Shown: in pieces, positions 1 through 8,189 of the stretch
Layout: each line of letters opens with the position of its first letter
Position numbering within the stretch: position 1 is the first letter of the stretch
Source of the DNA: Aurantimicrobium minutum
Lineage (GTDB): Bacteria; Actinomycetota; Actinomycetes; Actinomycetales; Microbacteriaceae
Direction: 5' to 3'
NCBI RefSeq assembly: GCF_029894165.1
Contig: NZ_JARXXU010000001.1
Span: forward strand, 124,001-188,000
Length of the DNA: 64,000 nt
Translations under genes and position numbers: made by a program
The notes under the pieces: generated by a model
What the model was told of the DNA's origin: nothing
Seen by the model: the letters and a program-made list of their open reading frames with translations, nothing else
Databases searched by the model: none

Positions 1-752
1 AGGCAAAGATGGAGTGGGTCACCTCGCTCGCGGAGCTTGCCCCGGACCTCATCGTGAACACCGGGGATAACCTCGGCCACGTCAATGCCCTTCCCGCTTT
101 ACGGCAGACCCTGTCCGCATTCCAGGGAATTCCTGGAGTGTTTGTCAACGGCTCCAATGACTATTTCGCGCCGGAATTCAAGAACCCCTTTACCTACTTT
201 GCGGGGCCTTCGAAAGCCAAGTCCGTTGCCACCCGCTTGGACACCGCGTCCCTGATGGACTTCTTCACCGAGAATTTGGGCTGGGCTAACCTCAACAACT
301 CGGCAGCTTCGGTCACCTTGGGTGGTCGCCGTCTCGATTTCATGGGCGTGGATGACCCCCATCGCTCGTTTGACTCTCTGTCGCGAATGGAACGCTCCCT
401 CGAAGCGCTGCAGTCAGAGGACATCATCGAAGACAGCACACCAGAACTCACTATTGGTGTTGCCCATGCCCCATACCAACGCATCCTCAACGAGTTCGTC
501 TCGTTGGGTGCGGAAGTGATCTTTGCCGGCCACACACATGGCGGTCAGGTCTGTGTTCCTGGCTACGGTGCATTGGTAACCAATTGCGATATCCCTCGCG
601 ACCAGGTCAAGGGTTTGAGTACGTGGCACCACGGCGGTCACTCCGCGGCTCTCAACGTCTCTGCAGGCCTGGGAACGTCCATCTATGCTCCCGTGCGCTT
701 TGCGTGCCCGCCTGAGGCCACACTCATCACACTGACAGCTCGGGATAGTTAG
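1..752 (+). CDS. Metallophosphoesterase (5'-truncated by window edge)
   Basis: Calcineurin-like metallophosphoesterase, YkuE/YaeI type, a family that hydrolyses phosphoesters with a two-metal centre. The reading frame is open from base 3, so the gene starts before the window and the first metal-binding motif is missing. Visible motifs in order are NTGDN (second block), GSNDY in the place of the usual GNHD, GVAHAP (late metal-binding His) and GHTHGGQ near the C-terminus, the best family signature. The stop codon at 750-752 overlaps the stop of the convergent FemX-like gene. The N instead of H in the GSND block is common in this subfamily. The substrate is unknown; cell-envelope neighbours hint at a membrane-associated role, which is inference. 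Confidence 0.88.
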   Translation, partial: AKMEWVTSLAELAPDLIVNTGDNLGHVNALPALRQTLSAFQGIPGVFVNGSNDYFAPEFKNPFTYFAGPSKAKSVATRLDTASLMDFFTENLGWANLNNSAASVTLGGRRLDFMGVDDPHRSFDSLSRMERSLEALQSEDIIEDSTPELTIGVAHAPYQRILNEFVSLGAEVIFAGHTHGGQVCVPGYGALVTNCDIPRDQVKGLSTWHHGGHSAALNVSAGLGTSIYAPVRFACPPEATLITLTARDS

Positions 753-1825
753 AAATAGACCTCTTTGCGGAACATGCGGTTGAGCTTGCCGGCAATGCGG
801 TAGCCAAACGTGTTCCAGCGGTTCACGGCTGAGGGTTTAATCACCAGGTCATAGGTTCCCGTGCGATCAATCACCGTGGGACTCAGACTGGTCTTGAACA
901 TGCCAATACCGTGCAGATGGTGTGAGGGATCTTTGAGCTGATCAGAAGGTGGGCAGCCCATCATGTCGTAACTGGAAGCTTGTCCGCGCGCTTTGTGCCA
1001 TTCAATAATGTGCCACTGCAGTGCATGGCTGGCGCCATACGCCTTGCGATCCCGGATCGACGCACCATCTTTGTACCAGGCCTTGGTGCCCATCCAGCCG
1101 GTGTAAGCGCCGGCCACAACGTCGCCGTCGACGTAGGCGAAGAACATCTTGCCCTGGTCGCGGTTGGCGTATTCGTTCCAGAAAGACACGTAGTACTCGT
1201 AGGTGCGAATCATGAAACCGGCGTCATCACCGGTGACACCGAGCAAGCTATACATCCGGCGCATATTCTCCTCAGAAAGAGGGACTTCCTGCACCGTAAC
1301 ACCGTCACGTGCAGCGCGGCGAATGGCATAACGACCTTTCTGCGGCATCTCGGCCAAGATGGTGTCGATATCTGGCGTCAGATCGAGCATGACGGTCGAG
1401 GAAATGGGCTGGACGTTATCAACCTTGACGAGGCCTGCAGAGGCGAGGGTCTTTCGCGCCTGATCGTTATCAGGAAGTTCTGACTCGAGCTTGACCAGGA
1501 ATACTCCCTGCTCGTGGGCGAACGATTTCAGAGCGGGAACAATCGCTCCAAGCTGCTGGGCAGAGCCAAAACCAGGGCCCGTGGGGGAATACCAGAGGAG
1601 GCCGAAGCCGGGGATCTTGCGTTCAATGAACAGTGCGGCAACCAGCGGAGCATCGGCAGTATTGGCCTCATTGAAGATGAGGTGGCGAGGAGTCCAGCCG
1701 CCCAAAGCTTTCGCAATAGCGAAGCTTTCCGCCTGATACATCGCTCCCCCATCAGGGTTCGCCACAACCAGATTGTCCCAATTGGCAATCTCTGCGTCGG
1801 TCGCGAAGCGCACTGGAAGAGTCAT
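749..1825 (-). CDS. FemX/FemAB-family peptidoglycan interpeptide-bridge aminoacyltransferase
   Basis: A 358-residue protein of the FemAB family, which uses aminoacyl-tRNA to add residues to the lipid II stem peptide in the cytoplasm. Evidence is the family layout: an N-terminal acyltransferase-like half, a central KGRYAIRRAARDGV stretch typical of the second GNAT domain, and a late block with WYKDGAS and ALQWHIIEWHKARG followed by YDMMGCPP. Its length fits the family (330-420). I chose ATG 1825 because MTLPVRFAT starts the conserved region and a TAAGCT hexamer (1833-1838) lies 7 bases upstream, giving a leaderless start; the longer upstream frame is low-complexity. It is divergent from murJ, whose product flips the lipid II that FemX would modify. 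The amino acid added cannot be told from the sequence. Confidence 0.85.
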   Translation of the reverse strand: MTLPVRFATDAEIANWDNLVVANPDGGAMYQAESFAIAKALGGWTPRHLIFNEANTADAPLVAALFIERKIPGFGLLWYSPTGPGFGSAQQLGAIVPALKSFAHEQGVFLVKLESELPDNDQARKTLASAGLVKVDNVQPISSTVMLDLTPDIDTILAEMPQKGRYAIRRAARDGVTVQEVPLSEENMRRMYSLLGVTGDDAGFMIRTYEYYVSFWNEYANRDQGKMFFAYVDGDVVAGAYTGWMGTKAWYKDGASIRDRKAYGASHALQWHIIEWHKARGQASSYDMMGCPPSDQLKDPSHHLHGIGMFKTSLSPTVIDRTGTYDLVIKPSAVNRWNTFGYRIAGKLNRMFRKEVYF

Positions 1826-1832
1826 CGAACTA

Positions 1833-1838
1833 AGCTTA
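1833..1838 (-). promoter_or_regulatory. -10 hexamer of the leaderless FemX-like gene
   Basis: TAAGCT on the minus strand ends 7 bases before the ATG at 1825, so transcription would begin at or next to the start codon. No Shine-Dalgarno sequence is present. No convincing -35 was seen. Confidence 0.5.
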
Positions 1839-1891
1839 GAGCACGGAGTGTGGCTTAACTTGGAGCCCCCGGCAGTGGAAGGAAACCTCTC

Positions 1892-3508
1892 ATGGCCTCT
1901 TCCACGATTGCCCGCGCAAGCACCCTGATGGCGGCTGGAACGACGGCGTCTCGTGTTCTGGGCTTTGTCAAAGCGATGGTGTTGGCCACCGCGATTGGTG
2001 TGACCGCCTCCGTCGGTGCTGACTCTTTTGCAGTCGGAAACATGCTCCCCAACAGCGTCTATATGGTGCTCATCGGCGGCGTGCTCAGCGCTGTACTGGT
2101 ACCTCAAATCGTGCAAGCGATGGCTGGGCACGATGGCGGCAGTGCGTATGTAAACAAACTCGTCACCATCGCGATGGTGTTTTTGCTGGTCATCACAGGT
2201 ATCGCGATGGCCTGCGCGCCACTGCTGGTTCGCCTGTATGCCATGGCGTGGTCGCCAGAGCAACTAGCCTTGGCAGTCGGCTTTGCCTACTGGTGTTTGC
2301 CCCAGATTTTCTTCTATGGCCTATTCAACATTTTGGGTGAAGTTCTCAATGCCAAGAAGGTCTTCGGCCCTTCCTCCTGGGCGCCGGTGCTCAACAACAT
2401 TGTTGCCATCACCGGACTTGTGATCTACATTGTCGTCTTTGGTGCAGACCCTGATGGTAACCGCGGCGTCAATGACTGGGAGCCCGCACAAATTGCTCTT
2501 CTGGCCGGTAGTGCCACGTTAGGCGTCATCATTCAGGCGGTTATTCTCTCTGTTGCCTGGCGCAAGGCAGGCATTCGTTACCGCCCTGACTTTGTCTGGC
2601 GCGGAGTTGGATTTAGCGCTTTGGGCAAAATCGCGGGCTGGTCGCTGGCCACCGTGATTGTGATGCAGTTGGGCGGGATCGTCACCACGAACGTGGCCAG
2701 CACTGCCTCTGGCCAGGGAGCCTCGGTTGCTGCCCTGCAATATGCCTGGCTCATTTTTATGTTGCCGTATTCGATCTTGGCTTTCTCCATAGGCACTGCG
2801 TACTTCACTCGGTTAGCCGAGCATGCCCGCAATGACAGACCAGAGGATATGCGCCAGGATGTCTCTGCTGCATTACGCGTCATAGGCCTGGTGATGACCG
2901 GCTCTGCTGCCATCATCTTTGTCACCGCGCCCTTTATCGCTCTTGTTCTGATGGATGGCGCGAAGCCTGCCGATATTGCTGCACTAGCGGTAGTCATCAT
3001 GATGTATATCTTGAGCCTGACACCGTATGGCATGTTGTTCGTGATTCAGCGAACCTACTTCGCGTTCAACGACACTCGCACGCCCTTCTTCTTCACGGTG
3101 CTCCAGATCACCGTGTTTGTAGCTGGTTCTCTGCTGGTCCTCGCCTTCTCCCCCGTCAACCTCATCGCTGCCATGTTGGCACTCTCGTTCACAATTGCGA
3201 CCATTATTCAGGTCACCGTGGGATTGATCTTTTTACGTCGCAAGATCGGTGGGATTGAGGGTAAGCGCGTCTTTGTCAGTCACCTGAAATATGCCATTGC
3301 CGTGGTTCCCACCGTGGTTGCTGGCTATCTCATGCTGCAACTGAGCGCCGCCTATTTCGATACGGATGAACTCTTCCTCGTTATCCTCGAAAGCATTATT
3401 TACGCCGGGATTTTGGGCAGTATTTACCTCGGCACGCTGTGGTTGCTGCGCTCTGCAGAAATCGCTGAATTGCTCACACAGGTGAAAGCCAAAGTTCGCA
3501 AACAGTAA
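1892..3508 (+). CDS. murJ: Lipid II flippase MurJ (MviN)
   Basis: Polytopic membrane protein of 538 residues that moves lipid II across the cytoplasmic membrane for peptidoglycan synthesis. It opens with the classical MviN signature around ASTLMAAGTTASRVLGF (residues 10-26), which carries the conserved Arg of the first helix, and has about 14 hydrophobic segments to the end. Length is that of the bare MurJ core; the actinobacterial long form with a C-terminal pseudokinase domain is absent here. ATG 1892 is preceded by GGAAGG with good spacing. It is divergent from the FemX-like gene and followed by a polysaccharide deacetylase, making an envelope block. Confidence 0.95.
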   Translation: MASSTIARASTLMAAGTTASRVLGFVKAMVLATAIGVTASVGADSFAVGNMLPNSVYMVLIGGVLSAVLVPQIVQAMAGHDGGSAYVNKLVTIAMVFLLVITGIAMACAPLLVRLYAMAWSPEQLALAVGFAYWCLPQIFFYGLFNILGEVLNAKKVFGPSSWAPVLNNIVAITGLVIYIVVFGADPDGNRGVNDWEPAQIALLAGSATLGVIIQAVILSVAWRKAGIRYRPDFVWRGVGFSALGKIAGWSLATVIVMQLGGIVTTNVASTASGQGASVAALQYAWLIFMLPYSILAFSIGTAYFTRLAEHARNDRPEDMRQDVSAALRVIGLVMTGSAAIIFVTAPFIALVLMDGAKPADIAALAVVIMMYILSLTPYGMLFVIQRTYFAFNDTRTPFFFTVLQITVFVAGSLLVLAFSPVNLIAAMLALSFTIATIIQVTVGLIFLRRKIGGIEGKRVFVSHLKYAIAVVPTVVAGYLMLQLSAAYFDTDELFLVILESIIYAGILGSIYLGTLWLLRSAEIAELLTQVKAKVRKQ

Positions 3509-3560
3509 AGCTTCACCGGTTACACTGTCCACAAAGCGTGGCCGGTAAGGGGTGACAGAC

Positions 3561-4397
3561 ATGGAAAGACGGACTTTCCTAGAGCTTCTTGCTGCCGGCG
3601 TCATCACGGCGGCCACCGCGACTGCGGCAGGCTTTCTGGTGCCCAGGCTTATCGAAGATAAGAATGCTGCGGGCTTTGGAACACAGGGTTCCCCGCTTCC
3701 CAAGATGGCCCGTGACGACACCGTCTATCCCACAGGTCAACCCTTCGTATTTGATGCTCCCTCCATCACCAAAATCCCGGTTCCCTACGGCACAATTAAC
3801 GCCATTCCAGAATTTCCCGGAACATTCGCGCTCACGGTCGACGACGGCATTTCTAGTGAGGTCGTCCGTGAATACACGCGTTTTTGCAAGCGAACGGGCA
3901 TGCGCATGACTTTCTTTGTCACTGGTCAATATCCTTCCTGGGCAGATAATGCCTCTGCTTTGCGGCCGCTGGTAGAGAGCGGCCAAGTTCAGTTGGCCAA
4001 TCACACGTGGTCACACCCATCCCTGCTCAAAACCAGTGACGGCGGCGTGACGGATGAGCTCGGAAAGACGCATGACTTCTTGTTCAAGACCTATGGCGTG
4101 GATGGAACCCCCTACTTCCGTCCCCCGTTTGGAAATCATGATGCTCGCGTGGACAGCATCGCTGCCCGCCTGGGATACACCACCCCCGTGATGTGGCACG
4201 GATCATTGTCCGACGCTGGTCAAATTACGCCAGAGCAGCTCCGAGAATTTGCACACAAATGGATTGGCGAACAACGAATCGTGATTGGCCATGCCAACTT
4301 CCCCGCGGTAACACAGTGTTTTGATTACATCACTGAATTGATTCAGGAACGGAAATTACAACCGGTGACCCTGAACGACCTGTTCCTCAAGGCTTAG
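3561..4397 (+). CDS. Tat-exported polysaccharide deacetylase (NodB homology domain)
   Basis: Secreted or membrane-anchored carbohydrate esterase family 4 enzyme of 278 residues, expected to remove N-acetyl groups from a cell-wall or capsule polymer. The N-terminus MERRTFLELLAAG is a twin-arginine motif followed by a hydrophobic run. The NodB motifs are all visible: TVDDG (catalytic and metal Asp), NHTWSHP (metal His pair) and RPPFG (active-site groove). I prefer ATG 3561, which places AAGGGG about 9 bases upstream; a GTG at 3552 in frame would add three residues. It follows murJ in the same direction after 52 bases. The gene end overlaps the convergent ugd gene by four bases. The true substrate (peptidoglycan or exopolysaccharide) is not evident. 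Confidence 0.88.
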   Translation: MERRTFLELLAAGVITAATATAAGFLVPRLIEDKNAAGFGTQGSPLPKMARDDTVYPTGQPFVFDAPSITKIPVPYGTINAIPEFPGTFALTVDDGISSEVVREYTRFCKRTGMRMTFFVTGQYPSWADNASALRPLVESGQVQLANHTWSHPSLLKTSDGGVTDELGKTHDFLFKTYGVDGTPYFRPPFGNHDARVDSIAARLGYTTPVMWHGSLSDAGQITPEQLREFAHKWIGEQRIVIGHANFPAVTQCFDYITELIQERKLQPVTLNDLFLKA

Positions 4398-5707
4398 GGG
4401 CGACCCAGGCTGCTGTAGTGGAAGCCCTCTGCTCGCCACTGCGCAGGGTTCAACACGTTTCGGGCATCCACGATGCGCTTGTGTGTCATGAGATCTCCGA
4501 CGCGGCGTGGATCGAGTTCAACAAACTCAGGCCACTCGGTCACCAATACTGCAATGTCTGCGCCGAGGAGTGCCTGATCTACGTTCTTCGCAACGACCAG
4601 CTCAGGGAAACGCTTCTGCGCTGCCCCCATGGCTTCAGGGTCATATGCAACAACTGTTGCTCCTGCTGCCACAAGGCCGAGGGCAACGTCTAAGGCGGGG
4701 GAATCACGAACATCATCCGAGTGTGGCTTGAAGGCGAGCCCCAAAACAGCAACCGTCAGACCGGTTTCAGCACCGCCACCCTCAGTGAGCACCCGCTCAA
4801 TTACCCGTTGACGCTGGCGCAGGTTGATGGCGTCCACTTCACCCAGGAACGCAACGGAATCTCCCAGACCAAGTTCCTCAGCACGGGCAGAGAAGGCCCG
4901 AATATCCTTAGGCAAACATCCCCCACCAAAGCCCACACCGGCGTTGAGGAATCGACGTCCAATACGAGTGTCATATCCGATGGCATCTGCCAGCTCGGTC
5001 ACGTTCGCTCCGGTAGCTTCTGCAATCTCGCTCATCGCGTTAATGAAACTAATCTTGGTGGCCAAGAAGGCATTCGCCGCCGTCTTCACGAGCTCAGCGG
5101 TGGCCAGGTCTGTCTCCACAACAGGAACTCCGCCGGCAATCGCGGTGGCATAGACCTCATGCAACGCTCTGAGGGCAGCATCATGGCCTGTGCCCTGGGC
5201 GACCCCAAAGACGAGACGATCAGGCGCGAGGGTATCCTTCACCGCAAAGCCTTCACGCAAGAACTCTGGGTTCCATACCAGCGTGGCGGTGGAGCCTGCA
5301 GTCAGTAACCGTTCTGCTAACCGCTCAGCGGTTCCCACTGGAACAGTGCTCTTACCGACAACAATGTCCTGGGGGCCGAGGTGAGGAATGAGCGCATCGA
5401 GAGCTGCATCGACGAAGCGGAGATCTGCTGCGCCACTAGCATCACTTTGAGGTGTGCCGACAGCAATAAAATGCACGGTGGCCCCTGCAACATCAGCCAT
5501 TTCCGTGGTGAAATTCAGTCGTCCTGAGGCTAACGAGGTGGAAAGGATCTCGGGAAGGCCTGGTTCAAAGAACGGAGGTAGCCCAGCCCGGAGTGTTGCG
5601 ATCTTCTCAGCATCAACGTCAACAGCAATGACGTCATGGCCCAGGTCTGCCATCGCGGCTGCATGCACAGCACCGAGATAGCCACAGCCGATGACAGAAA
5701 CTCTCAT
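4394..5707 (-). CDS. ugd: UDP-glucose 6-dehydrogenase
   Basis: A 437-residue enzyme oxidising UDP-glucose to UDP-glucuronate with NAD, a precursor for acidic capsule or wall sugars. The N-terminal Rossmann motif is VIGCGYLGAVHAA. The mid-domain has the conserved ELVKTAANAFLATKISFINAMSE region (shown in parts) and the catalytic Cys in the GFGGGCLPKD block; the C-terminal UDP-binding domain has AVLGLAFKPHSDDVRDSPA. Length fits the bacterial type. ATG 5707 has a TAGTGT hexamer (5715-5720) ending 7 bases upstream, so a leaderless start is likely. It stands alone, transcribed away from tdk. Nothing is odd in the catalytic residues. Confidence 0.95.
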   Translation of the reverse strand: MRVSVIGCGYLGAVHAAAMADLGHDVIAVDVDAEKIATLRAGLPPFFEPGLPEILSTSLASGRLNFTTEMADVAGATVHFIAVGTPQSDASGAADLRFVDAALDALIPHLGPQDIVVGKSTVPVGTAERLAERLLTAGSTATLVWNPEFLREGFAVKDTLAPDRLVFGVAQGTGHDAALRALHEVYATAIAGGVPVVETDLATAELVKTAANAFLATKISFINAMSEIAEATGANVTELADAIGYDTRIGRRFLNAGVGFGGGCLPKDIRAFSARAEELGLGDSVAFLGEVDAINLRQRQRVIERVLTEGGGAETGLTVAVLGLAFKPHSDDVRDSPALDVALGLVAAGATVVAYDPEAMGAAQKRFPELVVAKNVDQALLGADIAVLVTEWPEFVELDPRRVGDLMTHKRIVDARNVLNPAQWRAEGFHYSSLGRP

Positions 5708-5714
5708 GAGTTAA

Positions 5715-5720
5715 ACACTA
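5715..5720 (-). promoter_or_regulatory. -10 hexamer of leaderless ugd
   Basis: TAGTGT on the minus strand ends 7 bases before the ugd ATG at 5707, with no ribosome-binding site between them. Confidence 0.45.
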
Positions 5721-5774
5721 ACTAGTCGCGTGACCGTCGAGCACAGGCCGAAGTGAATATCGCGTAAACCGTGA

Positions 5775-6437
5775 TTAGCTAAAGTCAGGGTCTGGCTCGA
5801 AGGAGTATGCAACAGGCCACTGGCGGCGGCCTGCATTGAGCACACCATTGCTCTCGATGAGGTAGCAGTTACCGCAGAGAGGCTCGTAGTTCACGGCCAC
5901 ACCATCAATTGCAACCTGCTCACCGTCGAAGATGAACCGCTCGTTGTATTTGCGAGCGTTAAAGATGGCTTTAGATCCACAGCGGCAGATGGTCTTGAGT
6001 TCATCAATCTCGTGCGCGATTTCGAGCAGGCGACGAGAACCGGGGAAGGCCACGGTTTGGAAGTCGGTGCGAATACCAAACGCCATCACGGGAATGTCCT
6101 CGAGCAATGCAATACGCAGAAGGTCATCAACCTGAGCTTCGGTGAGGAACTGTGCCTCATCGATCATGAAGCACTTGACGTCAGCACCGGTCTTGCGGAT
6201 GACTTCTTCGCGCTCGTGCTGGAAGAGTCCGTAAACGTCGCTCTCTTCGGCAATGACGAAGTCAGAGCGACGGGTAATACCCACACGGGACAGAATGCCC
6301 ATGTCGCCCTTCAGGTCGATTGCGGGCTTGGAGAGAATGACCGAGTGGCCACGTTCTTCGTAGTTGTAAGCGGCCTGGAGCATCGCAGTGCTCTTGCCGC
6401 TGTTCATCGCGCCATAACGGAAGTAAAGCTTGGCCAT
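5775..6437 (-). CDS. tdk: Thymidine kinase
   Basis: Type II (cellular-like) thymidine kinase, 220 residues, making dTMP from thymidine for nucleotide salvage. The P-loop is GAMNSGKST (residues 9-17); CFMIDEAQF is the Walker B/catalytic Glu block; the C-terminal half has the structural zinc cysteines in CRCG and CGNCY. The start codon overlaps the stop of the upstream LuxR-type regulator (TAATG), so the gene is translationally coupled to a two-component operon. That is an unusual partner for a salvage enzyme and suggests it is co-expressed with the signal system rather than regulated on its own. Confidence 0.96.
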   Translation of the reverse strand: MAKLYFRYGAMNSGKSTAMLQAAYNYEERGHSVILSKPAIDLKGDMGILSRVGITRRSDFVIAEESDVYGLFQHEREEVIRKTGADVKCFMIDEAQFLTEAQVDDLLRIALLEDIPVMAFGIRTDFQTVAFPGSRRLLEIAHEIDELKTICRCGSKAIFNARKYNERFIFDGEQVAIDGVAVNYEPLCGNCYLIESNGVLNAGRRQWPVAYSFEPDPDFS

Positions 6438-7093
6438 TAGGTCAAATATCCATCCTCGGCTGCACGCCGAACCAAATCTGCCCGCCGGGACGCGGGTCTA
6501 TCTGCTCTAGCGTACTTCTCGCGCACCCTTCTCAAGTACGTTTTCGCCGTCTCAAATTGAACATTCATTGACTCTGCCACCTCATTTGTGGCTAACCCTT
6601 GGCAATACAGGACTAGAGCCCTCTCTTCACCGGCGCTCAGGCGTGGTCGAAGGACTGCGTCGGCGTGTTGAGTGGGCGAATTTCCGCCCAGCGAAGGCAC
6701 TCCTTGGGGCTCCATACCCACCAGGGAACGAATTCTGGCCGCCACAATGGCCATCGAAGTGGACTTGTCGAAGAAAGCATCTGCGCCAGCACCCATGATG
6801 CGGTCGACAAGTTCCTCTCCACCCAATGCACTCATCACCACAACCGTGGCACCCGCTGCTTTACAGGTCAGCACTCGAGCCTCTATCGAGACAGGTTCTG
6901 CGAGTTGATAATCCATCAACACAACCCGTGCCGGGAATTTAGAATCAGCCAAGCACCTGGCCCACGATGTTTCCTGGACAGTGACAACAAAGTCAGTGGC
7001 ATGACTGTCAAACCAGCTGGAAATACTGTCCACGAGAAGACCGTGGTCATCGAGCACGGCTAACGTCACGGGTGGCTTGTTATGAGCTTGCAT
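6437..7093 (-). CDS. LuxR/NarL-type DNA-binding response regulator
   Basis: Transcription regulator of 218 residues. The receiver domain has the acidic pair in AVLDDHG, the phospho-acceptor Asp in VLMDYQL and the conserved Lys in FFDKSTS; the C-terminal helix-turn-helix runs from LSAGEERALVLYCQG to the end, with TAKTYLRRVREKY as the recognition helix region. It is cotranscribed with a histidine kinase and a kinase-like membrane protein upstream (14-base overlap with the latter) and with tdk downstream (TAATG). The recognition helix has TAKTYLRR rather than the usual TVKxHL pattern, so its operator may be unusual. Target genes are unknown. Confidence 0.9.
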   Translation of the reverse strand: MQAHNKPPVTLAVLDDHGLLVDSISSWFDSHATDFVVTVQETSWARCLADSKFPARVVLMDYQLAEPVSIEARVLTCKAAGATVVVMSALGGEELVDRIMGAGADAFFDKSTSMAIVAARIRSLVGMEPQGVPSLGGNSPTQHADAVLRPRLSAGEERALVLYCQGLATNEVAESMNVQFETAKTYLRRVREKYARADRPASRRADLVRRAAEDGYLT

Positions 7094-8189
7094 AGTAGAA
7101 CATCACATTCACTTGACCATCTTTATCGATGAAACGCACATCTTCGAACACCACATACATCACTCGAAGGAAGGAAGCCATATCGGTTCTCAATTTGCTG
7201 GATTTGGTGGCCGTATCTGCTTCTGTTCCTTGAATGACAAACGACAACTTCGAGCTGACAGGGTCCGTCCGCAGGGAGACCACAATGTTCGTCACACCGA
7301 AACTGGCGAGGCCACTGAGGAGTGCAGAAATAGAGGACTGCGCGGAGAGGTCAAGCTGTGGAAGGACCCGCTCGGGATCATGCAGAGTACAGCCCGCACG
7401 CTCCACCCACGTTTGCTGTGAAAGTTCAACGAGTTGCGCTCGAATATCCTGGGAGAGCGAACGAGCTTTCTGAATATCCTGCTCCGTCACACGACCAGAT
7501 TCCAGCAGCGACAGAAAGAATGCGCGGGGCTGCTCGGTCAGAGGCAGTGAAAGCTCTGGATTTCCCACGAGGGACGGGGCAACCGGTGACTCTGCCATTG
7601 TTTTCTGCCATGCCCGAAGAATGCGGGTCGCCTTGTTCGTATAGCTGGCCTGCCCCAACACGATGATGGCAATCAGGCTCACCCCAGAGACGGCGTAATA
7701 CAGAGCACCAAAGGGAAGATTTTCATCTCTCCCATCGAGGTAGAGCACCGTTCCTAAGGCTAGAACAGCAGCGAGGCCTGCAAAATGTTGATCCGGAAGT
7801 GAACGATACCCACTCGAGGCAGCAAACATTAGTGCTAAACCGACGGGCCCCCACATGGTTGTCAGCGATGTGTAACCGTGTCCATCCGACGCTATTTGGA
7901 GGGCTGCTGCAGAGATGGCAAGAAAAACAAAGATGCTGTAATTCACTCGGCGATAGGGCGCATTCCTGGGTGCGGAGGACCACAAATGCACCACAATTGC
8001 TGCCGTGAACAGAACAACGGAAAGCAGCAATAACCAGCCGTTACTGGTGTGAGGGAAATTTGCGACCGAAACAAAGACAGCGAATGACCAGGTCGAAATA
8101 CTGATGAATACCGAAACGTCCCAGCTTGTTCCTGCAGCTAACGGGTCGATCTGTTGCATGGTGCGTTCTGGATTACGCATCTGTGTCAC
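7080..8189 (-). CDS. Membrane protein with kinase-like cytoplasmic domain lacking the phospho-acceptor His (possible pseudokinase)
   Basis: A 369-residue protein with about six hydrophobic segments in the first 190 residues and a soluble C-terminal part. The soluble part has the helical start of a histidine-kinase core (LSQDIRAQLVELSQQTWVER) but no ELHD-type H-box, and its later region (ALLSGLASFGVTNIVVSLR to MFYYASS) resembles an ATPase fold without the N and G boxes. It sits between a complete histidine kinase and its LuxR-type regulator, overlapping both (17 and 14 bases), so it probably forms a complex with the kinase. GTG 8189 is taken as start; ATG 8180 is equally plausible since GGTGGAACGGGG lies before both. 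The kinase-like reading is inference from layout and weak motif resemblance. Confidence 0.6.
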   Translation of the reverse strand: MTQMRNPERTMQQIDPLAAGTSWDVSVFISISTWSFAVFVSVANFPHTSNGWLLLLSVVLFTAAIVVHLWSSAPRNAPYRRVNYSIFVFLAISAAALQIASDGHGYTSLTTMWGPVGLALMFAASSGYRSLPDQHFAGLAAVLALGTVLYLDGRDENLPFGALYYAVSGVSLIAIIVLGQASYTNKATRILRAWQKTMAESPVAPSLVGNPELSLPLTEQPRAFFLSLLESGRVTEQDIQKARSLSQDIRAQLVELSQQTWVERAGCTLHDPERVLPQLDLSAQSSISALLSGLASFGVTNIVVSLRTDPVSSKLSFVIQGTEADTATKSSKLRTDMASFLRVMYVVFEDVRFIDKDGQVNVMFYYASS